This document shows, one piece after another, positions 1 to 10,220 of a stretch of DNA of 64,000 bases. This DNA comes from Delphinus delphis (taxonomy: Eukaryota > Chordata > Mammalia > Artiodactyla > Delphinidae). How positions within the stretch are numbered: the stretch's first letter is position 1; the number at the start of each line of letters is the position of its first letter. A program made the translations under genes and the position numbers. The notes beneath the pieces are model-generated. The model was not told where the DNA came from. It made no database searches and saw only the letters and a program-made list of their open reading frames with translations. The DNA lies in NCBI RefSeq assembly GCF_949987515.2, contig NW_027192658.1:3038001-3102000 (forward strand), written 5' to 3'.

Positions 1-76
1 TTAGCACAGATACCGTTCCATAAGCCAAATATGTAATAGACAAGAGCTACCCCTTGCTCAACGAAATGGATTCAAC
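1..76 (+). repeat. satellite monomer fragment at array edge
   Basis: This matches the late part of a satellite monomer (the L1 3' UTR-derived end, up to monomer position about 1463). It then stops abruptly at an L1 ORF2 sequence. It is the older-looking variant, with bases shared with A2 (for example a 'ttagcacagataccgttc' start) rather than with the interior 1.58-kb monomers. The sequence to the left is outside the window and is presumably satellite. Confidence 0.85.
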
Positions 77-781
77 AATGAGGTATCACCTCACACCTGG
101 TAGAATAGGCATCATTGAAAATCTACAAACAAAAAATGCTGGAAAGGGTGTGGAGAAAAGGAACCCTCTTCCACTATTGTTGGGAATATAAATTGATACA
201 GTCATTATGGAGAACAATATGGAATTTCTTAAGAAACTAACAATAGAATTACCATATGATACAGCAATCCCAGTACTGGACATATACCCAGACAAAACCA
301 TAAATCAAAAAGAGTCATTCACCGCAATGTTCATTGCACCACTATTTACAATATCGAGGTAACGGAAGCAACCTAAATGCCCACAGACAGACGAATGCAT
401 AAAGCTGTGGTACATATATAAAATGGAATATTACTCAGCCATGAAAAGGAATGAAATTGGGTCATTTGTAGAGACGTCGATGGATCTAGAGACTGTCATA
501 CAGAGTGAAGTAAGTCAGAAAGAGAAAAACAAATCTTGTATATTCATGCATATATGTGGAACCTAGAAAAACTGTACAGATTAACCATTTTGCAAGGCAT
601 AAATAGAGCAACAGATGTAGACAACAAACGTATGGACAACAAGGGGGGAAAGCTGTTGGGGGGTGGTGGTGGGAGGAGTTGAGAGACTGGGATTGGCATG
701 TATACATTTATATGTATAAAATAGATAACCAATAAGAACCTGCTGTATAAAAATATAAAATAAAATTCAAAATTAAAAAGA
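77..781 (+). mobile_element. 5'-truncated LINE-1, ORF2 C-terminus and 3' UTR
   Basis: The sequence from 77 reads as the end of L1 ORF2 on the plus strand. Recognisable stretches in shifting frames include 'EFLKKLTIELPYDTAIP' near 210-275, 'YYSAMKRNEIGSFVET' near 430-477 and 'ETVIQSEVSQKEKNKS' near 490-537. Stops and frameshifts break it. From about 560 to 781 it is 3' UTR, with the 'ataaaatagataaccaa' block typical of cetartiodactyl L1 elements. Only the last part of ORF2 (the cysteine-rich C-terminal end) remains, with no reverse transcriptase or endonuclease, so the copy is dead. The 5' truncation point coincides with the satellite junction. Confidence 0.88.
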
Positions 782-930
782 AGTAAAATTTAAAAAATAA
801 AACAGAAAAAACAATTATTCCCTGCACATACATGTATTTATATGAATAAATTATTTCCATGCTTATATCTGTAAATACAAAAAAGAGGAATAAAATCTAC
901 CTTGAACCAAAAACGAAAAAGAGAAAAAAA
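782..930 (+). repeat. A-rich tail and low-complexity sequence
   Basis: Runs of A with scattered T and G follow the L1 3' UTR, consistent with a degenerate L1 poly(A) tail. I see no satellite sequence resuming after it and no convincing target-site duplication flanking the L1. Confidence 0.6.
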
Positions 931-2290
931 ACACAGAACCCACCAGTTACACAGAGGAAAACCGTATCAGGGCACTTGCTCCAGTTGTAAACAATTCTGA
1001 AGTTGGTCAGTGGTGGGGAATCGTGTCACATTCAGCCAGCAGCCCCCACGCAACAAGCGTCCTCATTGCAAAGCTGGGGCACTGTGCCGAGGCATCTGTG
1101 AGTAAACGTGAGCTGAGCCCCAGGCCAGTTGCTGCTGAACTATTCCCACCCGTCCCAGGTAAAACACCTGAATATATACAAGGACTTGAAAGCCTAGAGG
1201 AAGGGCCATAGAGCCACACGAGTGACAGCATGCCGGCCGACTTGGTGCCTGCAGGCCAGCCAGGATGGTCCTGGCCCTGGGTGCTCTTCTGGAAGATTTC
1301 CATTTCCCTGCCTGAGATACCCGTCCTGTCCCTGCCCCCACTGCTTTTTTCCTTCCTCACCTCTGCCCAGGGAGAAATTCCAGCAGCAGGTATGGGTGAC
1401 ACATCCTCTTCTTTAGCAGGTGGCAGCCTGGCAACTGCTGCAGAAAGTCCAGCAGAGCCCCACTCACACTGGGCCACCCACAAAGCCGTGGCCTCTCACT
1501 CCCTCCCACCAGCCCAGCCCCGAGACTGCTGACAGGGCAGAGAAAATGGCGTCAGGCACGGCTGCAGGGGCTCTTGCTGCCTGGAGTGGTATTTATATTG
1601 ATCTCAACCCAGGCACACCTGGGGAGGACTGGCCGGCACGGTAAGGCTGCCCAGGTCAGCCAATCATCACCCCTCAGGGGCTCACAGTTGCAGAAAATGG
1701 AACTTGCTGAACCGGCCAGGTCCAAGGAACAGGTGTGGGCTCCTGAGAGTCAGGATAGACAAGGGGCTGCAGCTTTGGCTTGTTTTCTAATCATTTTATC
1801 TGGCCCATGAGTGGGAGACAACTTCAAGAAAACCCTCTCCTAATGAGAGGAACCCAGGAGTCAGGGAGAGGAGGGGTGGGTGGTGGTTGGAGACAGAGGC
1901 CTGGTGCCCCGGGTGCAGTGGAAGTCTCTGGAAGACCAGGTGGAGGGAGGCCTCACGGAGTGATGCCCAGGGTCACAGACCTGTCGCAGCTGCTGTTTGT
2001 TAGTTCAAGTCCTGCTCTGAGGTGCTCTGTGTCAGCTCTGAGCGACAGGTGAGCTGGGGGTGCTCTGCAATGAGGGCTATGTGCACGGTTCCTGTGTGCC
2101 CAGCCCTGCCACGGTACCTGCAAGGGTAGCTCTGTATCCTGGGAGGGGCCTGACCACGAGAGCCCCGTGGGCTGGGGTGGGGGTGGGGTACCTGCCCAGG
2201 TGAGCTCCATATTCTGGGATTGGTCTGACCACGAGAGCCCCATGGGCCGCTGGGGACCTGGTAAAGGATGTCAGGACAGTCAGTGAAGCC
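931..2290. other. unrecognised GC-rich segment
   Basis: About 1.3 kb, clearly richer in G and C than the rest of the island. Open frames of up to 158 codons occur on both strands. They overlap one another, begin and end without signals and have no recognisable domain, so I read them as chance frames. The segment lies directly 5' of retroviral pol-like sequence and could be retroviral leader/gag remnants or captured single-copy DNA. I cannot tell which. It is repeated at 17276-18635 with two substitutions that I noted. Confidence 0.5.
2113..2256 (+). repeat. two-copy 74-bp tandem repeat
   Basis: Two diverged copies start at 2113 and 2187, each opening with 'ggtacctgc' and containing 'tgaccacgagagcccc' followed by 'gtgggc' or 'atgggc'. 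The second copy is cut short near 2256. The same arrangement is at 18458-18601. Confidence 0.75.
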
Positions 2291-2294
2291 ACCG

Positions 2295-3300
2295 AGGATA
2301 TACCTCCAGTTGCTCCTAATTCCTACACCCTGCTGGTCATTCTACCAACCACCAGGACATGGTATTCTGTATTAGTCTTCAATGATGCCTTCTTTTGTAT
2401 TCCATTAGTCCCAGAGTCACAAGAAATTTTGGCTTGTGAGTGGCAGGACTCAACATACAACTAAAACAATACTTCCGGGCCGTCTGGCCCCAAGGGTGCA
2501 AAAATTCCCACACCATCTTTGGGGAAAGCTTAGCTAAAGACCTAAAAGTTCTACCTCTGGAAAAGGAAACCCTCCTTCAATATGCAGACGACATTCTGAT
2601 CACCAGCCCTACTAAGGAGGCCTCTGAACTACCAAGCCAATAAAGGATAGAAGTTGTCCAAGAAAAAGCTCAAATATCACAGACTGCGGTGACCTGCCTG
2701 GGCTTCATTCTCACAGAAGGTCAGAGAAGCCCATCCCAGGAAAGGGAAGAAACCATTTTCAGCCTTACCCCTTTCTAAAACTAGAAGACAGCTTAGGGGT
2801 TCCTGGTGAGGCCAGGGTTTGCTGCTTCTGGATCCCTAACTACAGTCTACTAGCTGGGCCTCTATATGAAACACTGAAAGGAAAAGATGATGATCCTTTT
2901 GAATAGAATCCAGAAGTGGCCTTTCAAGAATGGAAAGAGCAGTCAATTCAGACCCTTGCCCTGGAACTCCCTAATTTAGCTAAACCCTTTGACCTTTACA
3001 TTCCCGGTGAAAGGTGAATCGCCATTGGAGAATTAGTGCAAAAACTGGGACCACTTGAAATGGAACAATGCAAGAATGCCATCCAGGTAGGATAAACTAC
3101 GGTCACTAAGGGGCTTGGCCCACTGCCACATCTGGCCAAGATACTGGCGGTATCTAAAAACCTGGAAATCAGCAGCCCAAAAGGCCACCTCCCTCCTAAG
3201 GGAAAAGGACCCCACGTGGTGATCCTAACCACCAACCATGCCCTGAAGTTGCAGGGTTCGCTCCGTGGGCACACCGACCTCGAGTGAGGAGGCCCTCCAA
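2295..3300 (+). pseudogene. endogenous retrovirus class I pol remnant
   Basis: Plus-strand fragments in several frames resemble gammaretrovirus-like pol. A reverse-transcriptase block lies near 2355-2440 ('WYSVLVFNDAFFCIPL'). The active-site motif is YADD at 2581-2592, where YVDD is usual for this group. A connection-domain stretch ('LPNLAKPFDLYIPG') lies near 2968-3010. An integrase C-terminal-like stretch ('GPHVVILTTNHALKLQG') lies near 3207-3257. Stops and frame changes occur between these pieces. The distance from connection domain to integrase end is only about 200 bp, so most of RNase H and integrase is deleted. No protein could be made. Family assignment is by motif only. Confidence 0.8.
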
Positions 3301-3700
3301 CTCCAACATCCAGAGAGATAACCGGGGGCAACAGGGCACCATGACGACTCGTGTGAACATCACTTGACCTGGAGTTTCTCTCATAAAACAACAAGAGTGT
3401 GTCCCAAAAGAGTAGACTACTGCTTGCAGGACTTACTGCACCCAGAGGGGAGCTAATAATCTTGGCGGGGGAACAGTATACCACACTGTCACCATAGAAA
3501 AGCCTACAGACACCGTGATGATGGTGGCCAATAAGACCGGCTGGACTCCTGTTTACTTCAAAAGGCTGTTGACTCAGTAGCCATCATGGTCCTTGGTCAC
3601 CACTGACCCTGGACTGTCTGGGAGTTGAGCGGGCAGGGCTCTGACACCTGGTGCTGTTTGTACGTTAATTCAGGGGCCTAACTGAAGAAAGCGCAGACTA
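3301..3700 (+). pseudogene. probable endogenous retrovirus env remnant
   Basis: This continues from the pol remnant in the same orientation. A short piece reading 'WCCLYVNSG' at 3649-3675 resembles the cysteine pair of a gammaretroviral transmembrane subunit, and a possible envelope start lies near 3340. The rest is too decayed to assign. Position between pol and an LTR-like region supports env. The 162-codon frame on the opposite strand over 2996-3484 is a shadow. Confidence 0.45.
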
Positions 3701-4519
3701 CTGGTCAGAGCATCTAGGCTGGCAGAGACGGTCAGCCTAAGGTGGCCGAACAAATGTGGGGCGGGGTGAAACCGGCCCCCACAGCGTCTCTGCACATCTC
3801 TTTCCTGGACCCTTAAAGGTCATTAGAATCTATAACACTTCCAATGCTGGTGCTCAGGTGGACGAGCAGGGAGGCAGGGGTCCTGGGGACAATCAACGTC
3901 ACCGGGAGGCTGCTGGGGAGAAGCTCTGACCCTCGCCCCAGGGTATGAGGGCTCCCAACTCAGCACTCAGCAGTTACAGAAGAAGGGTCTGCACCCTCAG
4001 CACTCCAAGAATGAGGAACGGGACAAAAGGCAGAGGAGGGGTTTGTCCCCAGCAAAGCCCATTAAAAATCCCTGGGAGATAAAAATAGAATCTGGGCAAT
4101 AAAGTCAAGTCTAACCTTTTTTATCCTTTGTGCTTTGTCTAATTTCACGTGCTCCTAGGGTCCCGCATGCAGAGGTTCCACACCCGGCACTTCAGACCAG
4201 ATTTCCTAGTGCAGAATGGCTGGGTCGACACCTCAGCTCCTGGGGCCCAGTGCAGACTCCACGATATAGAGCCTGAGCTACAGCCAACCCGGCCCTCGAG
4301 AGCTCCGCCGCCTCCCTCCCTCCCACTGACTCTGACAGGATCTCTACACAGCAGCCCAGCCCACAGCCCACGGGGTAGTGCATGCTCTCACCTCTCCATT
4401 CTCTGATCAAAATATAAAGTTTCCTTTGCTTGTGAACCAAACTCAGTCTCGATCTGTTGGCCCCAATGACACTGGGCAGGGGGACACTTGTTGGGGTCCA
4501 CTCTGGAGGATCAGTAACA
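3701..4519 (+). mobile_element. retroviral 3' region with LTR-like end
   Basis: The sequence downstream of the env-like piece contains an 'aataaa' signal near 4099 and a second AT-rich 'aatataaag' box near 4411. The latter is followed by a T-rich stretch and a 'ggggtccactctgga' block ending in CA near 4519, in the manner of an R-U5 region of a class I LTR. I could not find a matching 5' LTR upstream, so the limits are uncertain. The start of the LTR itself is probably between 3960 and 4100. Confidence 0.45.
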
Positions 4520-4840
4520 GAAATTGAGACTATTGTAACCTCAATGAACAGATGTGTGAGCCAAACTGTAGTTAACATAGAACAGTGTATAAGGCTCGGG
4601 TAAAATAAGATGTTTTTAACACTTCCATTTGATATTTCCATCACTTTTTATAAGCAAGTTCAGTGAAAAGGTTTGTCTTATTTGTCAGGTCAATATTAGA
4701 GAAACGAAGTGATTTCTTTCCAAGGATGTACAGCTAATAATCTTGGTTAAACCTTCAATCTTGTTTTAAATGCTTTTCCATTGAAAATGATACCTCTCTT
4801 TCAGCTCCCCCATTTCTGAGAAGTATAAAATCTTATAATT
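4520..4840. other. intervening DNA, nothing recognised
   Basis: AT-rich sequence between the LTR-like end and the next L1 piece. I see no open frame, motif or satellite homology that I can defend. Confidence 0.5.
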
Positions 4841-5035
4841 TATTATTACCAAAGGGGAAAGGTGGGAGGAGGGATAAATTAACAGTTTGGAATGAACACA
4901 TACACACTGCTATGTATAAAATAGATCATCAACAAGGAACTACTGTATAGCACAGGGAACTACACTCAACATTTTGCAATAACCTATAAGGGGAAATAAT
5001 CTGAAAAAGAATAGATATTTTTATTGACATCATCT
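4841..5035 (+). mobile_element. LINE-1 3' UTR fragment
   Basis: It begins at a 'ttaccaaaggggaaaggtgg' block and continues through 'ctatgtataaaatagatca' and 'tactgtatagcacagggaac' to 'ataatctgaaaaagaat'. All of these are familiar parts of cetartiodactyl L1 3' UTRs. The same stretch is the ancestor of the end of each satellite monomer (compare 6490-6660), but this copy is much closer to an ordinary L1. It sits just before the first old monomer and may be the least decayed remnant of the founding element. Confidence 0.85.
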
Positions 5036-5148
5036 ATCAATGACAGTTAAAGTGTAGCCTAAGGGAAGCTGGTGGTGAGTGCTTCTGACCCTGAAGACTT
5101 CAATCATCTAAAGTTTGGACTCTGCCTACTTCCCAAGGCCCTTAATGA
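5036..5148. other. short unassigned spacer before first monomer
   Basis: I recognise no feature. Homology to the satellite left half becomes visible only from about 5185. Confidence 0.4.
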
Positions 5149-6888
5149 ACATATGTGTAGCCGTAGCTTAAAAACTTCCCCAGTTTGGGTTTCGGGGAGA
5201 CACTGATTTTGAAAAAGCCCTGGTGTTCTCCTTACATGAATGGGACTCTTCCTACTGCTAAAACATGTCTGTCACACCCAGAGGATGGTATACCGTCTGA
5301 TCGGGAAGAGTTTGGAAAAGGCATCTCATCTCCTCATCTCCTGGTGCTCGGGTTCACACCTCCAGCGTCTTTACTAACAGTCTCCCCACTTGGAGATGTC
5401 AGCACTGTCAACATCCTGTTGCGTACAGTTTGGAATTTGTCCAGAGGATGAAGCGGAAGGATGAGGAACAATGAGAGACAAGTCCTAGGTGTTCAGACAG
5501 GCACATGTCACTCTAATTTCCAATCAGGAAGACGAATTGACCAAAGGCTAGGGTTGCCCATGGAAACAGTATAGGGCTTGAGGAAATCCCGCTGCTTTGT
5601 GGCCAGTTCCCATAAACACGAGTTGAACAATGGAACTCAGGGGCAGTAAAATTCACAAAACTGCAGAGTTGAAAATATCCATCACTGAAAAATGTCTTGA
5701 GGAAAGTCAGAGAAAAGGACTTGTAAGCAAGGGAGAATGGCAGGAAAGGGATTTGAGGAGGTAGAAAGGACTCGCCATTAAGCACAAGAAAAGGAGCTGA
5801 ACATTGCCAACATTGCAGTTGGCCAAAAAGGGTGTATGCGTTCTTTTCTGTATATATTCAAGAAAAGGGCATACACTTTTTTAGCCAACCAAACAGGTGG
5901 GCACTGGAAGTCAATACTACAAAACATATCACTTCGCATCAGTCAGAAGAGCCATCCTCATAAAGCGTAAACAACAGAAATGCAGGACAGGGCAACGAGA
6001 AGAGGGAGCCCTGTGAAACTTATAGTGGAAATGTATATTGCCAACGGCCATTCTGGAGAAGTGTATTGTGTTTACTAAAGCATCTAAAAAATGAGCTACA
6101 GAGCATAGGGCACTTGCACTCATGGGCGTATATCTTGGGAAAAACAAAAATCGAGAGGACACAGGCACCCCAATGTTTACCCCCTCTCTGTTTAAAAGAT
6201 CCTCGACTAGGATATAACTTAAATGTCTCTGGAGGGAAAAAATGGATAGAGATGTGGTACTTAGGTAGAGTGGAATATTATTCAGCCTGGAAATCAATGA
6301 AATATGGCCAGTTGTAACAACTCCGGAGGAGTTACGTATGATCATTCTAAGTGACAGAATTCAAAAAGAAAAAGACACATATCATAAGATATCACTTAAA
6401 GGTGGAATCCAAAATGGCTACACATGAAATAAATTACAAAACAAAAACATAGTCAAATATGTAGAAAACACGCATAAGGCTGCTAAACGGGAAAGGTGGG
6501 GAGGGGTGAGGCATCATCCAGGAGGTTGAAATTAGCAAAGATACCATTCCAAATACCAAACTGATAATCAACAAGGCCTACACGGTAGCTAAAAGAACTG
6601 CACTCAGCACACTCAAGTCACCGGAAAAGAATATATACGACTGGTAAGAATCTGAAAAAGAATTTATTGATGTCTCTCTGTACGTGAATCAAGTGGATGT
6701 ACAGCAGCAAGAAACAGAGCTTTGAAAATCAGCTGTAACCAATATAGTAATAAATTGAAAAAAATAAACGACAGAGAGACAGAGAAAACCTCTTACAACT
6801 TTTCCTCAGGGACGGTGATGCAACATGGATTGAACACATCTAGACCCACAGCAGGATGAGACATAAGGCTGGAAACTGTTTGCGCTAA
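5149..6888 (+). repeat. satellite monomer A1, ancestral length (1,740 bp)
   Basis: Most diverged monomer. The start is set by alignment (672 bp before the palindrome); clear homology begins near 5185. The palindrome is 5819-5888 and its arms are imperfect. Upstream of it the sequence reads like L1 ORF2 ('gagctgaacattgcc'). After it come decayed ORF2 C-terminus, then 3' UTR to about 6680, then the non-L1 block (about 6690-6888) that later monomers lack. Confidence 0.85.
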
Positions 6889-8641
6889 GAGAAATGTGAG
6901 GTTGGGTGAGGAAATGCACACCCTTTAAAGTAATACTACCTGGTACCCATTCAATGGGTCCCAAATCTGCAGGTTCAAGGGATCTTCCTACAGCTAAAAC
7001 ATGCATGGAAAACCCAGAGGACTGTACACCATGTGATCGGGAGATGTGTCTAAAATGCACCTCATTTATCCTCTCCTGGTGCTCCTGTTCACCATTCCAG
7101 CCACGCTACTTAGAATCTCCCCACTTGGAGAATCAGCACATTTAAACTTCTGTTTCACACATTTTGCAAATTGTGAGGAGGATGAACGGGAAGAGGGGGA
7201 ACCAATGAGAGAAGAGTTGTAGGGGTTTGGACGGGCACATATCACTCTAATTTCCCATTAAGAGTAAGAATTAAAGGAAGGCTCAGCCTGCCTCGCCGGA
7301 GCCAAAATAGGGCCTGAAGCAATCCTGCGGGTTTGAGGCCAGCTCACAAAAGAGCAACTTAAAAAATGGAGCTCAGGGTCACTGCAATTCACAAACCTGC
7401 AGAGTTATAAATGAAAACTAACGTCCAAAAATATGTTGAGGTAAGGCAAAGAAGAGGATCTGAATGCAAGACAGAATTGCAAGAAACAGATTTCAAGAGA
7501 TAGATTGGACTCGTCTTTAACGCACATGAAAAGCGGCAGAATTTCGACAATGATGCAGTTGGCCCAAAAGGGCGTATGCGTTTTTTCCTGATTATATCCA
7601 GGAAAAAACGCATACGCACTTTATGGGCAACGAAGCAAGCAAGCAATGCAAATGTGCACAACAAAGAAGTCTCACTTCCCACCGGTCAAAAGGGCCATCC
7701 TAAAAAATTGTAAAAACCAGAAATGCAGGACAGGCCATGGAGAACAGGGAGCCTTTATACGCTGATGGGCAGTGTGTGAACTGCCGAGAGCCACTCTGGA
7801 GAAGTGTATGGTGGTTCCTAAATCATCTAAAAAACAGAGCTACAGAGCATAGGACTCTTCCAATCATGGGAGTATATCTAGGGAAGTCTAAAAATCAACA
7901 AGACACAAGCACACCACAGTTTAGGGCTACTCTGTTTACAAGAACCTCAACTTCAGTACACCTTAAATATCCCAGGAAAGAGAACAATGGATAAAGAAGA
8001 TGTGGTACTTATGTACAATGGAATATCTCTTCACCATGAAATCAATGTAATAAGGCTAGTAGAAGGATAAAGAGTGGATTTAGGTCCGATAATACTACTT
8101 GAAATAAGTCAAACAGAAAAAGAAACATATCATAAGATATCACTTATAGAGGGAGGGTAAATATGGCTGCACAAGAAATGAATTACAGAACAGAACAGTG
8201 TCTCACATTTAGAAAACACACTTATGTCAGCTTAAGGGGAAAGGAGAGGTGGGGTGATGCATAAAACCAGAGTTTGAAATTAGCACAGATACCGTTCAAT
8301 AAACCAAATAGGTATTAGACAAGATCTACACCTTGCTCAATGAACTGACCTCAACACACCCTATACACCGCAGAGAAATATATCTGAGGAATAAGAATCT
8401 TAAAACCCATGTATTGATATATATCTCCATAAGGGAATCAAGTGTGTGCAGAGCGGCACAAACACAGCAGTGAAAATGAGCTAAACCCCATTATAGAAAT
8501 AAATTTTAAAAACAAAACGCTGAAACAATGAAAGAGAGAAAAATTCTTACAAAATTCGCTCAGGGGCTGTGATGCAACCTGGATTGACCACATATAAACC
8601 CACAGCTGGATAAGACATAAGGCTGGACACTTGGGGCTGAC
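6889..8641 (+). repeat. satellite monomer A2, ancestral length (1,753 bp)
   Basis: Full-length old monomer. Its palindrome is 7559-7630, with several arm mismatches. The L1-derived half keeps a readable, decayed ORF2 C-terminal frame at 7737-7994. The 167-bp block at 8474-8640, an A-rich L1 end followed by non-L1 sequence, is present here and missing from all 1.58-kb monomers. Confidence 0.92.
8474..8640 (+). other. 167-bp segment deleted in derived monomers
   Basis: The long form reads 'cagcagtga' then this block then 'caggattgg'. The short form reads 'cagcagtgataggattgg' (for example around 10221). The deletion ends share TGA: 8471-8473 and 8638-8640. The block holds the A-rich end of the L1 3' UTR ('ataaattttaaaaac') and about 100 bp of non-L1 sequence. 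Its copy is at 24819-24985. Confidence 0.9.
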
Positions 8642-10220
8642 AGGATTGGTGAGCTTTGGTGAGCAACTGCCGAAAGTTTAATGCAATACTTCATGCTACT
8701 CAGTCCAAGGGTCCCAACACTCCAGGTTGAAGGGAATCTTCCTACAGCTAAACCATGCTTGGGAAACCCAGCGACTGGTATACCATATGATCGGGAAAGG
8801 TTTCTAAAACGCACCTCATTTTTCCTCTCCTGGGGCTCCGGATCGACATTCCAGGCGCTTTACTAACAACATCCCCACATGGAGTCAATGCCTTTAAGTT
8901 CTGGTATCGCACAGGCTGCAGTTAGTGCAGAGGATGAATGGGAATAGGGGGAACCAGTGAGAAACTAGCTGTAGCGGTTTCAATGGGCACATGTCACTCT
9001 AATATCACATCAGTAAGAAGAATTAACCAAAGGCACAGCAAGGTGCCCCAGAAGAAAAATAGGGCTTCAAGGAATCCTGTGGTTACGGGGCAAGACCACA
9101 AAAATAAGAGCTAAAAAATGGAGCTAAGGGCCACTGCAATTCAAAAACCTGCAGAGTTATAAAGGCCAACTATTTTTAAAAAATATATTTAGGTAAGGCT
9201 ATGAAGAGGCATTGAAAGCAAGGCAGAACTGCAAGAAACCGATTTCAGGAGGTAGACTGGAATTATATTGAAAACATATGAAGAGAGTCAGAAACTCGAC
9301 AATGATGCACTTCGCCAAAAAGGGCGTATGCGTTTTTTCCTGAATATATTCAGGAAAAAACGCATACGCACTTTTTGGCCAACCAAGCAAGCTTGCAAAG
9401 GAAATCTGCACTACAATGAAGTCTCACTTCCACCTGGTCAAAAGGGCCATCTGAAAAAAGTGTAAAATCCATAAAGGCACGACAGGCCATGGAGAACTGG
9501 GAGCCTTCTTATGCTGATGGGCGGGATGTAAATTGCCAACAGACACTCTGGAGAAGTGTATGGTGTTTCCTGAAACATCTAAAAAACAAAGCAACAGAGC
9601 CTAGGGCACTTCCACTTATGGTCCTATAGCTTAGGGAAATTAAAATCAAAAAGACACAGCCACCCCAAAGTTTGGGACGCCTCTGTTTACAAGAACCTCG
9701 TTTACCATACAAGTTCAATATCGCAGAAAGTGAAAAATGGATAAAGAACTTGTGGTACTTACGTACAATGCAATATCACTAAGCAATGAAATCTATGTCA
9801 TCAGGCCCGTAGCAGCATAATGAGTGGATTCAGGTATGATGATTCGAACTGAAATAAGTCACACAGAAAAAGAAACATCATAAGGTGTCACTAATACACA
9901 GAATGTGAACTTGGCTACACATGAACTGAATTACAAAACAGAACAGTGTCTCAAGTTTAGAAAACCAACTTATGATTGCTTAACGGGGAAGGTGAGTTGG
10001 GGTGCTGCATAAAACCAGAGATTGAAATGAGCACAGATAAAGTTCCTTAAGCCAAATATGGAATAGACAAGAGCTACTCCTTGCTCAACGAAATGGACTC
10101 AACACCCCATATTAAACGCCTAAGAATGTACCTGACTAGTAAGTATCTTAAAACCTATGGATTGCTATGTCTCCAAAAGAAAATCAAGCGTGTGTACAGG
10201 GGCATAAACGCAGCAGTGAT
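8642..10220 (+). repeat. satellite monomer A3, transition monomer (1,579 bp)
   Basis: The left half follows the undeleted A2 and resembles it. The right end already carries the deletion junction before 10221. The palindrome 9311-9382 has two arm mismatches. Confidence 0.93.

Larger units (their letters stand above)
1..9230 (+). repeat. 16.3-kb tandem duplication, well-conserved part, copy 1
   Basis: This stretch is repeated at 16346-25575 with a constant offset of 16,345 bp and no indel that I could see. It spans a satellite edge, the L1/retrovirus island, old monomers A1 and A2, and the left part of A3. I noted eight substitutions between the copies: positions 1713, 2249, 2807, 3276, 8855, 8915, 9069 and 9086. 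To the right of about 9230 the two copies still align in register, but differences become much denser. The count was made by eye and may miss a few. Confidence 0.95.

Noticed and set aside
1007..1483. 158-codon minus-strand frame
   Set aside because: It lies in GC-rich sequence where stops are rare and is overlapped by plus-strand frames of 62, 64, 74 and 100 codons. I see no signal or domain, and it is identical in the second copy only because the island is duplicated.
2996..3484. 162-codon minus-strand frame
   Set aside because: Antisense to retroviral pol/env remnants that are recognisable on the plus strand.
4192..4644. 150-codon minus-strand frame
   Set aside because: Overlaps the LTR-like region on the opposite strand, with no recognisable domain.
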